The position numbers and the translations under genes were made by a program. Positions 1 through 6,591 of a DNA stretch of 12,302 bases are shown here, one piece after another. The notes beneath the pieces were generated by a model, which had not been told where the DNA came from, searched no databases, and saw only the letters and a program-made list of their open reading frames with translations. Location of the stretch: NCBI GenBank assembly GCA_044220535.1, contig JBGAQU010000081.1:1-12302 (forward strand). The letters are read 5' to 3'. The DNA is from JBDHTS01 sp044220535. GTDB taxonomy: Bacteria > Pseudomonadota > Alphaproteobacteria > Micavibrionales > Micavibrionaceae. Each line of letters starts with the position of its first letter. The stretch's first letter is position 1.

Positions 1-617
1 ACCGCCTGCGCGGTAAAAATGTTATCGCCACCGCCGCCGCCCCTAATCGCCTGACCCAGGACAGGCTGGATCAGGCAAGACAGGATTGGGAAGGTACATT
101 CGCGCCTCTGCCTGCGCCGCGCGTTGCTGTATTGATCGGCGGCAACAGCCGCACCCATCACCTGACACCTGAAATCACCCAACGTCTGGTGACACAGTTG
201 AAGGATCTGGCCGGTCAGGGTTTCAGCCTGATGATCACCACATCACGCCGCACCGGCAAGGAAAACGAAGCCGCGCTGCGCAACGCACTGAAAGGCACCA
301 AAGCCTGGATCTGGGATGGCAAGGGCCGCAACCCTTATTTTGGCATGCTCACCTGGGCCGGATTTATCCTGGTGACATCAGACAGCGTCTCCATGGTCTC
401 CGACGCCGCCTCCACAGGCCGCCCCGTCTACATGATCCCGCTCGAAGGCGGCAGCCCGCGTTTTGACTTCTTTCACAAAAGCCTGATCGACCGCGGCGTC
501 ATCCGCCGCTTCGAAGGCTCTCTCCTGCCCTATGCCTACAGCCCGCTGGACGACGCAGGCATGGTGGCCGCGGAAATCCGCAAACGATATTCTCAACTTT
601 TTGATAATAAACAATAA
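1..617 (+). CDS. ELM1-family (DUF1022) protein, 3' part
   Basis: The reading frame is open from the left edge (first full codon at 3) to the TAA at 615-617, giving 204 visible residues without the N-terminus. Features typical of the family named after plant ELONGATED MITOCHONDRIA 1 are visible: a strand ending in LIGGNSR (visible residues 44-50), ITTSRRT (about 78-84), NPYFGML, and VTSDSVSMVSDA followed by GRPVYM (from about 124). This is the C-terminal half of a GT-B-like fold, resembling glycosyltransferases such as LpxB. In bacteria the biochemical role is not settled; a sugar or lipid-linked transferase is an inference from the fold. No terminator is seen before the next promoter at 630. 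The family call is firm, the function is not. Confidence 0.85.
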   Translation, partial: RLRGKNVIATAAAPNRLTQDRLDQARQDWEGTFAPLPAPRVAVLIGGNSRTHHLTPEITQRLVTQLKDLAGQGFSLMITTSRRTGKENEAALRNALKGTKAWIWDGKGRNPYFGMLTWAGFILVTSDSVSMVSDAASTGRPVYMIPLEGGSPRFDFFHKSLIDRGVIRRFEGSLLPYAYSPLDDAGMVAAEIRKRYSQLFDNKQ

Positions 618-629
618 AAATCGCTGGGT

Positions 630-658
630 TTGCCGGGCCACACCAAATCGGCTATGAT
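630..658 (+). promoter_or_regulatory. sigma70-type promoter of the GNAT/BPL_N operon
   Basis: TTGCCG at 630-635 and TATGAT at 653-658 are separated by exactly 17 bases. The predicted start of transcription is near 665, leaving about 19 nt before the ATG at 684. The hexamers differ from consensus by two bases (-35) and one base (-10). The position, just after the ELM1 stop, suggests the downstream operon is transcribed independently. Confidence 0.6.
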
Positions 659-683
659 AGGCCACAAACCCCATGGATGCATT

Positions 684-1217
684 ATGACAAGAAACGAAAC
701 CGTAAAAGCCCGTACCAAGGCAGGCGATAACTTTGTTGTGCGCGAAGCGCGATCAGACGCCGACTACCACAGCGCCTATCCCATCATCCGCCAGTTGATC
801 CCCGATCTGGACATGCAGACCTATGCCCAGCGCGTTTATGTTGCGCGCGCCACCGGTTACCGCATGTTCGTGGCGGAAATCGCGAGCGAGATCATCGGCA
901 TCATCGGTATCGTGCCGAACTATAATTTGCATGACGGCTACGTCACCTACATTGAACACGTCGTAATCGATGCAAAACATCGCGGTCACGGCTACGGCAC
1001 ATCGCTGATCCAGTTCGCCGAACAACGCGCGCGGGAAGAAGGCTGTAAACTGATCCAGCTCGATACCGATATCGGGCACGACGAAGCCGAAAACCTCTAT
1101 CGCAAAAACGGATACGCCTATATCGGCAAATACCACCAGAAAGAACTGGACCATCGTAATCTGGCGGCTCCTCTGCCCGTTCCGGCACGTGAAACCAAAC
1201 TCTCCGCGGCCGAATGA
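684..1217 (+). CDS. GNAT-family N-acetyltransferase
   Basis: A 177-aa protein with the GNAT acetyl-CoA signature. Motif A is the strand EHVVIDAKHRGHGYG (about 91-105), whose R-x-x-G-x-G loop binds the pyrophosphate of acetyl-CoA; motif B is AENLYRKNGY (135-144). It presumably moves an acetyl group to an amine on a small molecule or protein; the acceptor cannot be read. An in-frame TTG at 630 and ATG at 654 would extend it, but they lie inside the -35 and -10 boxes of the predicted promoter. ATG 684 with GGA at 675-677 is therefore preferred. The stop overlaps the next start as ATGA (1214-1217), so the two are probably translationally coupled. The family is near certain, the substrate unknown. 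Confidence 0.88.
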   Translation: MTRNETVKARTKAGDNFVVREARSDADYHSAYPIIRQLIPDLDMQTYAQRVYVARATGYRMFVAEIASEIIGIIGIVPNYNLHDGYVTYIEHVVIDAKHRGHGYGTSLIQFAEQRAREEGCKLIQLDTDIGHDEAENLYRKNGYAYIGKYHQKELDHRNLAAPLPVPARETKLSAAE

Positions 1218-1978
1218 CCGTTCTGATCTACCAGGACTATGTGCACAATAACGGCTTGTTGCTGCGCGCGCTGGTCGAACATTTCGGGGCAGACTCTGTC
1301 CGCTTCTGTGATGCGGATGACATACGCAACGGTATTCTTGATCCCGCCCGCCTTTTCATCATGCCTGGAGGCGCGGATCTTTATTACTGCGAAAAACTCA
1401 ACGGCGCGGGCAACGCCACTATCCGCAAATGGGTGGAGTCCGGTGGCGCTTATCTCGGTATTTGCGCAGGCGCTTACTATGCTTGCCGCTCTATCGAATG
1501 GGCGAAGGATACAGCGCATGAAATCACAGGTTCACGCGAATTGGATTTTTTTATCGGCACGGCTGTCGGCCCCCTATACGAATTGATCGAACACCCCGAC
1601 ATGAACGGCTCCCTGGACGGTTGCGCCACGCTTCGCTATAACGATGGTGATCTGGATCTTGAAGGTAATGTTTATTATTCCGGCGGCCCTGCTTTTATCG
1701 GCAACACCGATAATGTCCAAGTGCTGGCAAGCTACATGCATTCAAATGACCCTTACCCTGCCATTGTTGAATGCAATGTTGGCAGGGGCAAAGCCATCCT
1801 GGTCGGCCCGCACCTTGAAAGCGGCGCGGATGTCAGGCCTCGCGCCACATACACATACCGGAATGACTCGCGTGCCTGGCAGAATTTAATCGTAAAAAAA
1901 CTGGAGCCACATCGCGGCATCCAGGAAAAAATATGGAGTGCCATCCTCGAACGATGCTCGGCCAAAACAGGGACTTGA
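1214..1978 (+). CDS. BPL_N-type class I glutamine-amidotransferase-like protein, triad intact
   Basis: A 254-aa protein of the type named after the N-terminal domain of eukaryotic biotin-protein ligase (BPL_N). It shows a first strand MTVLIYQDY, FIMPGGAD (48-55), a nucleophile elbow LGICAGAYY (81-89, Cys84), and a late PHLE (199-202) giving His200 and Glu202 in the usual H-x-E spacing. The Cys-His-Glu triad of class I amidotransferase-like enzymes is thus complete. No biotin-ligase catalytic domain is attached, so a biotin ligase role is not implied; a small-molecule hydrolase or amidotransferase is possible. It overlaps the GNAT gene by 4 bases and is followed after 3 bases by a paralogue. 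There is no signal peptide, so it is probably cytoplasmic. Confidence 0.78.
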   Translation: MTVLIYQDYVHNNGLLLRALVEHFGADSVRFCDADDIRNGILDPARLFIMPGGADLYYCEKLNGAGNATIRKWVESGGAYLGICAGAYYACRSIEWAKDTAHEITGSRELDFFIGTAVGPLYELIEHPDMNGSLDGCATLRYNDGDLDLEGNVYYSGGPAFIGNTDNVQVLASYMHSNDPYPAIVECNVGRGKAILVGPHLESGADVRPRATYTYRNDSRAWQNLIVKKLEPHRGIQEKIWSAILERCSAKTGT

Positions 1979-1981
1979 GAA

Positions 1982-2767
1982 ATGAAACGCACGAAAATCG
2001 CAGTGTACAGCGATTATCCGGCAGAGTCGGGCGTCATACGCTACAGCCTCGCGGAATCCTTCAACACCCGCAGCATGGACACGCGCTATATCGGCCAGAA
2101 GGATATACTCGACAGATCCGCTTGCAAACCCGACACCGTAATCGTCTTACCGGGCGCGCCGCATGGCGACGGCTATCGCAGCCAGCTAAGAGGCGATGGA
2201 TATAAAAATCTTCGGCGGCATTTATATGATGGTGGCGGACTGCTTACAATCTGTGCGGCGACATATACATCCTGTCCTTCATATACCTTCGAAAAAGATG
2301 ATGGGACGATTGTTACCCATACATCGGATTTCGCCATACTGAATGCACACTCACACGGCCCCATCAAGGAATTATCCGATCCTGATAAACGTTGGGGCGG
2401 CGCATGGGCGCGGCATGATGTCGCCATACTTAATTTTAAAGATGAATATGGAGATGAGCACGAAACGGGAGTCTGTTATTCCAAAGGCGGGCTTATTAAT
2501 TTAGACCCCGCCGAACAATGCGACATTATCGCCCGCTTCAAAAAACTCGCAGGCCGGCCACCTGCTATTGTAGGAAAATCTTTTGGTCCAGGATATGCGG
2601 TATTCAGCCCCGTCAGTATCGATGTCAGCGGCGCGCAGATGAAAGACCGTATTATCCCAATCGACGATCATTTTAAAAACGCGAAAATCTATGCCCAGGA
2701 ACTGGCTGCCGTCGAACAATCCCGCAACCGCCTGTGGAATACGATCTGGCGTAAACTGACTTTTTAG
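1982..2767 (+). CDS. BPL_N-like paralogue with altered catalytic triad
   Basis: A 261-aa protein with the same architecture as its upstream neighbour: first strand IAVYSDY (6-12), VIVLPGAPHGDGY (53-65), and a nucleophile elbow LLTICAATY (87-95, Cys91). Where the neighbour has PHLE, this protein has SPVSID (209-214). No His or Glu is present; Ser/Val and Asp/Ile occupy those positions depending on the alignment. It may be a non-catalytic partner of the first protein or use a different mechanism. A purine-rich AGGGA lies about 9 bases before the ATG. Its TAG (2765-2767) overlaps the TAA of the convergent TerC gene. The paralogy is clear from the motif order; the function is unknown. Confidence 0.68.
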   Translation: MKRTKIAVYSDYPAESGVIRYSLAESFNTRSMDTRYIGQKDILDRSACKPDTVIVLPGAPHGDGYRSQLRGDGYKNLRRHLYDGGGLLTICAATYTSCPSYTFEKDDGTIVTHTSDFAILNAHSHGPIKELSDPDKRWGGAWARHDVAILNFKDEYGDEHETGVCYSKGGLINLDPAEQCDIIARFKKLAGRPPAIVGKSFGPGYAVFSPVSIDVSGAQMKDRIIPIDDHFKNAKIYAQELAAVEQSRNRLWNTIWRKLTF

Positions 2768-3738
2768 GCTTCTCCCGTTTTTTTCTTCGTCATCGCCAGT
2801 GATATCGCCGCCCCGCCGACCAGCAGGAATACGGTGATGCCAAAGGTCAGAATCGGCGCGACATCCCCTACATAATGGTCATAGAAAATCTCCGCCCCGA
2901 TAAAGGCGAGGATCAGCGCCAGCGCATATTTCATATACGCAAACCGCTCCAGCACCGCAGACAAGGCAAAGAACAATGAACGCAAACCAAGGATCGCGAA
3001 CATATTGCTGGTAAAGATAATAAACGGATCAGTCGTGATCACAAAAATCGCCGGGATGCTGTCCACCGCGAAGATCACGTCCGATATCTCAATCAGGCAC
3101 AGGCTTAAAAACAGCGGCGTAGCATAGCGCCGGATGACGCCCTGCTCATCAGCCTTACGCACGAAAAACTTTTCATTCTCGATCTGCATTGTCACATGCA
3201 TGTGTTTTTTCAGGAAGGCCAGGATACGGCTGTCCTCAAAACTGACCTTCTCATCGTCGTCCTTCATAAACAGCATACGAATGCCCGTAAACATCAGGAA
3301 CGCGCCGAACACCAGCAATATCCAGTCGAACTGCGAAATAATCAGCGACCCCGCGCCGATCATCACGCCGCGCAGCACGATCACGCCCATAATCCCCCAG
3401 AACAGCACGCGATGCTGATACTTCGCGGGGATGGAGAAATGCATGAAGATCAGCGCCATGATAAACAGATTGTCCATCGACAGGCTCAGCTCGACGAAAT
3501 ATCCGGTAAAGAAATTGGCGCCCGCATTGGCGCCCATGGTCATCCACACCCACACGCCGAACGCGCAGGCCAGCGCCATATAGAACCCGCACATCGTTAG
3601 GCTCTGCCGCACCGAAATTTCATGATTGCCGCGATTAAGGACTTTTAGATCAAGCACAAGCAATGCGCCAATGGCCACGATGAACAAACACCACAACCAC
3701 ACATCGTGCCCCATCCATTCGGAAGACAGAAAATCCAT
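2764..3738 (-). CDS. TerC-family (Alx-type) integral membrane protein
   Basis: A 324-aa membrane protein with about nine hydrophobic segments. Two conserved acidic motifs of TerC/Alx proteins are visible: ELSLSMDN (83-90) and EISDVIFAVDS (217-227), which carry the acidic residues thought to bind the transported metal. A charged cytoplasmic loop (about 160-200) separates the two halves, as in the long Alx-like members. Known relatives export Mn2+ or load it onto exported proteins; the tellurite label is historical. The start ATG (3738-3736) has AGAGGG just upstream (plus 3744-3749). The gene has its own promoter and a long folded leader. The family is certain; Mn2+ handling is inferred from relatives. 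Confidence 0.93.
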   Translation of the reverse strand: MDFLSSEWMGHDVWLWCLFIVAIGALLVLDLKVLNRGNHEISVRQSLTMCGFYMALACAFGVWVWMTMGANAGANFFTGYFVELSLSMDNLFIMALIFMHFSIPAKYQHRVLFWGIMGVIVLRGVMIGAGSLIISQFDWILLVFGAFLMFTGIRMLFMKDDDEKVSFEDSRILAFLKKHMHVTMQIENEKFFVRKADEQGVIRRYATPLFLSLCLIEISDVIFAVDSIPAIFVITTDPFIIFTSNMFAILGLRSLFFALSAVLERFAYMKYALALILAFIGAEIFYDHYVGDVAPILTFGITVFLLVGGAAISLAMTKKKTGEA

Positions 3739-3853
3739 GACAACCCTCTGCCCGCCGCCAGACGGGCCTTTCTAAAGCCGTTTATGTAAGGAAGGGTGTC
3801 AGATCTCATAAATATCATGGCCGGGTCATGACATGTATCAAAGCTGGGCGCCT
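3739..3853 (-). promoter_or_regulatory. structured 5' leader of the TerC gene
   Basis: The predicted transcript starts near 3853, leaving about 115 nt before the start codon. On the RNA (minus) strand three hairpins can be drawn. One has an 8-bp stem and 7-nt loop (plus 3812-3834). A second is GGCTTT-AGA-AAGGCC (plus 3765-3779). A third is GCCCGTC-TGGC-GGCGGGC (plus 3750-3767), ending directly at the ribosome binding site. The second and third share three bases and cannot both form fully. This resembles a switchable leader, but I do not recognise a known riboswitch consensus. Confidence 0.4.
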
Positions 3854-3859
3854 TTATCC

Positions 3860-3887
3860 ATTATATATAGTAATTTTCTTACAAGAA
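3860..3887 (-). promoter_or_regulatory. promoter of the TerC gene
   Basis: On the minus strand TTCTTG (plus 3882-3887) and a perfect TATAAT (plus 3860-3865) are separated by 16 bases, with the start of transcription predicted near 3853. The -35 box lies within a small inverted repeat, TTCTT-AC-AAGAA (3876-3887), which could be an operator or chance. Confidence 0.5.
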
Positions 3888-3900
3888 GTTAAGAGGGAAG

Positions 3901-3954
3901 ATGATGATAAACATTGATATTTTACCCCGTTCAACGCTAAAACCGCTCTTATGA
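3901..3954 (+). CDS. 17-aa upstream ORF (leader peptide) of trmFO
   Basis: An ATG at 3901 (or the adjacent ATG at 3904) follows a strong GAGGG (3893-3897) and opens a 17-codon frame, MMINIDILPRSTLKPLL, ending in TGA at 3952-3954. That stop overlaps the trmFO start as ATGA. trmFO itself has no Shine-Dalgarno sequence (AACCGCTCTT precedes its ATG). Ribosomes finishing this ORF could therefore re-initiate on trmFO. I infer translational coupling; whether the peptide has its own role is unknown. An alternative is that the ORF is an evolutionary remnant of an N-terminal extension. Confidence 0.5.
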   Translation: MMINIDILPRSTLKPLL

Positions 3955-5321
3955 CACTAAAACCCGTTCATATTGTCGGCGGAGGGCTGGCAGGCTCCGA
4001 AGCCGCCTGGCAACTGGCGCAGGCCGGCGTGCCCGTTATTCTGCATGAAATGCGCCCCATACGCGGCACGGACGCCCACAAGACCGACAGCCTGGCCGAA
4101 CTGGTCTGCTCCAACTCCTTCCGTTCGGACGACGCGGAAAACAACGCGGTCGGCCTGCTCCACGCCGAAATGCGCAAATGCAATTCCCTGATCATGCGCG
4201 AAGGCGACAAGGCTGCTGTCCCCGCAGGCGGTGCCCTGGCCGTTGATCGCGACGTATTTTCCCAAAATGTCACGGCGGCGCTGGAAGCCCACCCTCTGAT
4301 CACCATCGACCGCAACGAAGTCGCAGGCCTTCCGCCTGAAGACTGGGACAGCGCGATCATAGCAACCGGTCCTCTCACCTCCCCAGCGCTCGCTGAAGCC
4401 ATAAGAAATCTAAGCGGCCAGGACGCGCTCGCCTTCTTCGACGCCATCGCCCCCATCGTCTATAAAGACAGCATCAATATGGAGAAAGCGTGGTTTCAAT
4501 CCCGCTACGATAAGGAAGGCCCCGCAGGAACGGGCAAGGACTACATCAACTGCGCCATGAACCGCGATGAATACTATGCTTTCATCGAAGCCCTGCTCGC
4601 CTCCGACAAAACCGAATTCAAGGAATGGGAAAAGAACACGCCGTATTTCGAAGGCTGTATGCCGATTGAAGTCATGGCCTCCCGCGGCCCCGAAACATTG
4701 CGTTTCGGCCCGATGAAACCGGTCGGCCTGACCAGCCCGCACACCAGTGAACGGCCTTACGCGGTCGTGCAGCTGCGCCAGGACAACGCCCTCGGCACCC
4801 TCTACAACATGGTCGGCTTCCAGACGAAGATGAAATACGCCGAACAGACCCGCGTCCTGAAAATGATCCCGGGGCTGGAAGACGCCAATTTCGCCCGCCT
4901 CGGCGGCCTGCACCGCAACACTTTTATCAATTCCCCGAAACTGCTGGATGGCACGCTGCGTATGAAAGCCATGCCCCGCCTGCGCTTCGCGGGCCAGATC
5001 ACCGGCTGCGAAGGCTATGTCGAAAGCGCCTCCGTCGGCATCATGGCCGCCCGCTTCGCCGCAGCCGAACGTCTCGGTCAGGTGATCACCACACCCCCAG
5101 CAACCACAGCCATGGGTGCGCTTCTGAACCACATTACAGGCGGTGCCGACGCCGAAACCTTCCAGCCCATGAACGTCAATTTTGGCCTGTTTCCCGATAT
5201 TGACGCCAAAGACGCCCGTGGCAGGCTATTAAGGGGTGCAGATCGCAAAAAAGCCCTGTCCGCCCGCGCTTTGAATGATATAGATACTTGGATTAGCGGC
5301 ACAAGTATGCAAGCCGCATAA
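3951..5321 (+). CDS. trmFO: methylenetetrahydrofolate-tRNA (uracil-5-)-methyltransferase TrmFO
   Basis: A 456-aa protein of the usual family length. The FAD-binding VGGGLAG (9-15) opens it, followed by ELVCSNSFRS (50-59) with Cys53, the residue reported as catalytic in TrmFO, and EGCMPIE (234-240) with Cys236, matching the second conserved Cys. FGPMKPVGL and a C-terminal FAD motif GQITGCEGYVESA are also present. The enzyme makes ribothymidine at position 54 of the tRNA T-loop using methylenetetrahydrofolate and reduced FAD, in the cytoplasm. It is divergent to the TerC gene; the intergenic region holds overlapping -10-like AT sequences (3860-3871). The start at 3951 has no ribosome binding site of its own and probably depends on the upstream ORF. 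Confidence 0.97.
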   Translation: MTLKPVHIVGGGLAGSEAAWQLAQAGVPVILHEMRPIRGTDAHKTDSLAELVCSNSFRSDDAENNAVGLLHAEMRKCNSLIMREGDKAAVPAGGALAVDRDVFSQNVTAALEAHPLITIDRNEVAGLPPEDWDSAIIATGPLTSPALAEAIRNLSGQDALAFFDAIAPIVYKDSINMEKAWFQSRYDKEGPAGTGKDYINCAMNRDEYYAFIEALLASDKTEFKEWEKNTPYFEGCMPIEVMASRGPETLRFGPMKPVGLTSPHTSERPYAVVQLRQDNALGTLYNMVGFQTKMKYAEQTRVLKMIPGLEDANFARLGGLHRNTFINSPKLLDGTLRMKAMPRLRFAGQITGCEGYVESASVGIMAARFAAAERLGQVITTPPATTAMGALLNHITGGADAETFQPMNVNFGLFPDIDAKDARGRLLRGADRKKALSARALNDIDTWISGTSMQAA

Positions 5322-5323
5322 TG

Positions 5324-5354
5324 TTGACATAATATAATGTCCATGCTAAGTAAT
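5324..5354 (+). promoter_or_regulatory. promoter-like segment before the metallopeptidase gene
   Basis: A perfect -35 hexamer TTGACA (5324-5329) and a perfect -10 hexamer TATAAT (5333-5338) lie side by side, too close to act as one pair. TTGACA could pair with weak sequences near 5347-5354, giving a start at or next to the ATG; TATAAT has only a poor -35. Either way a promoter between trmFO and the next gene is likely, and which pair is used is open. Confidence 0.4.
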
Positions 5355-5358
5355 TGGC

Positions 5359-6516
5359 ATGAAATGGATTGATCCGATTCAACATTTTATTCGCGCCGCT
5401 TTGCCTCCATCTATGGCTGAGCCAGACAATAATCCAATAAAAATGAGATTTATGCCAATGTCATTAAATGACTGGCTCAGCCGCTCAGCATACCCGCTTC
5501 GGGGATGGTCAAGGTACGATCTTAATCTTGAACTTGGCAAAATTTTTGCAGATATCACTTTATCACCAAGCTTTGATACTTTACTGGATGCCAATGAAGC
5601 GCTTTATGATCTGCCAATAGTTTTACAAGACTTGAGAGCAGAAAATGCTGCCGGCATGTGTTATGCGGACGCTATCGCCTTGAACAATTCTACAGCACGA
5701 ACGAAAAACCCATTTTACAGCCCGTTAGGTTATAAGGAAGGTGAAACACTTATCCACGAATTCCGCCATGGATTCCAACTCAGCAATTCTTCATTTGGAT
5801 ACGTTAGATCATATGATATGAGGCAGAAACTTTTAGAAAGCTTTGTTCTGGAGGCAGATGCCAATGCATTTTCTGCAACCGTATGTTATGAACTTAAAGA
5901 AATTCATAAAAATCCGGGATATTGGAGAGCTTTTAAAGGTAAACACCCTTTAATTGCTTCTGCTTTCCATCAGTCTATAAAGCAAGATAAGCAAAATTTC
6001 TTTTCTGGATTCGCACAAAAAGAAGCTTTTTTGGCTTGGTTTACCAGCGCAGATACAGTGAATTTTTATGCTAATAAATTTTCCACTGATATCAAAAAAA
6101 TAATGAGTGGCGATGTACGGAAACAAGCGGAAAAATTTGCGCGAAGAAAAGCGGCCTATGAAACTCTTTGTAATACGTATTATAATTCAGAGCGTGTTCG
6201 ATTACTGATCGGACCGGATGTAAAAAACGCATCAGATGATCAAATAGCGCCTGTGCAGAAGGTTCATCAGCCGGCACCCGCCTCAGGCGTTATGCCTTAC
6301 AAAACAGCCCAGGGTGAACTAAGAGATCGCAGTGATTATCTGGACATTAGCAACTTTCCCTATGGGGAAGAATTCTATTTTTTAAACGTTTCAGATAAAA
6401 ATCTCCGTCGTTTGACAGCTTTACAAAGTGACTATGATTATTGGCAGGCAAATATCAGAGAGCGTTCTAAAGAATGGGAAAGCGCATATAAAAATGATGC
6501 TGCCCCTTCCTTTTAA
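5359..6516 (+). CDS. putative HExxH metallopeptidase-like protein
   Basis: A 385-aa protein whose clearest motif is LIHEFRHGFQ (131-140). HEFRH (133-137) fits the HExxH zinc site, with His133, Glu134 and His137. About 28 residues on, ESFVLEADANAFSA offers Glu160 or Glu165 as third ligand, the gluzincin pattern. It resembles putative metallopeptidase domains annotated only as domains of unknown function in alphaproteobacteria (possibly DUF6782; I am unsure). The middle is helical and charged, and the last 90 residues are rich in Tyr, Asp and Asn. There is no signal peptide or membrane segment. No ribosome binding site precedes the ATG. Its base composition is clearly lower in GC than trmFO (hand counts: 18/60 at 5881-5940 and 24/60 at 5701-5760, against 42/60 at 4681-4740), suggesting transfer. 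Substrate unknown. Confidence 0.7.
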   Translation: MKWIDPIQHFIRAALPPSMAEPDNNPIKMRFMPMSLNDWLSRSAYPLRGWSRYDLNLELGKIFADITLSPSFDTLLDANEALYDLPIVLQDLRAENAAGMCYADAIALNNSTARTKNPFYSPLGYKEGETLIHEFRHGFQLSNSSFGYVRSYDMRQKLLESFVLEADANAFSATVCYELKEIHKNPGYWRAFKGKHPLIASAFHQSIKQDKQNFFSGFAQKEAFLAWFTSADTVNFYANKFSTDIKKIMSGDVRKQAEKFARRKAAYETLCNTYYNSERVRLLIGPDVKNASDDQIAPVQKVHQPAPASGVMPYKTAQGELRDRSDYLDISNFPYGEEFYFLNVSDKNLRRLTALQSDYDYWQANIRERSKEWESAYKNDAAPSF

Positions 6517-6541
6517 TTCAAATAATCTCGAATCCTAACAC

Positions 6542-6570
6542 TTGCGTCTCTGCCTGATTTTTCCGACAAT
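6542..6570 (+). promoter_or_regulatory. possible promoter of the FecR-domain gene
   Basis: TTGCGT (6542-6547) and GACAAT (6565-6570) are 17 bases apart. They match the sigma70 consensus at 3 and 4 of 6 positions. Spacing and position are right, but the boxes are weak. Confidence 0.3.
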
Positions 6571-6591
6571 GCGGTAACAAGGCGGAACCCT

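Noticed and set aside
1214..2767. Biotin-protein ligase
   Set aside because: Only the BPL_N-type amidotransferase-like fold is present; no biotinyl-lysine ligase catalytic domain follows in either protein.
2764..3738. Tellurite resistance determinant
   Set aside because: TerC-family names suggest this, but no other ter genes are present and relatives act on Mn2+; no tellurite role can be supported.
3739..3853. yybP-ykoY Mn2+ riboswitch upstream of terC
   Set aside because: Location and leader length fit, but the conserved loop sequences I would expect (such as GGGGAGUAG) are not visible. It is reported only as a structured leader.
4410..5132. 240-residue open frame on the minus strand inside trmFO
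   Set aside because: It lies wholly antisense to a well-recognised gene, has low-complexity composition, and has no promoter or ribosome binding site. It is a GC-rich shadow frame.
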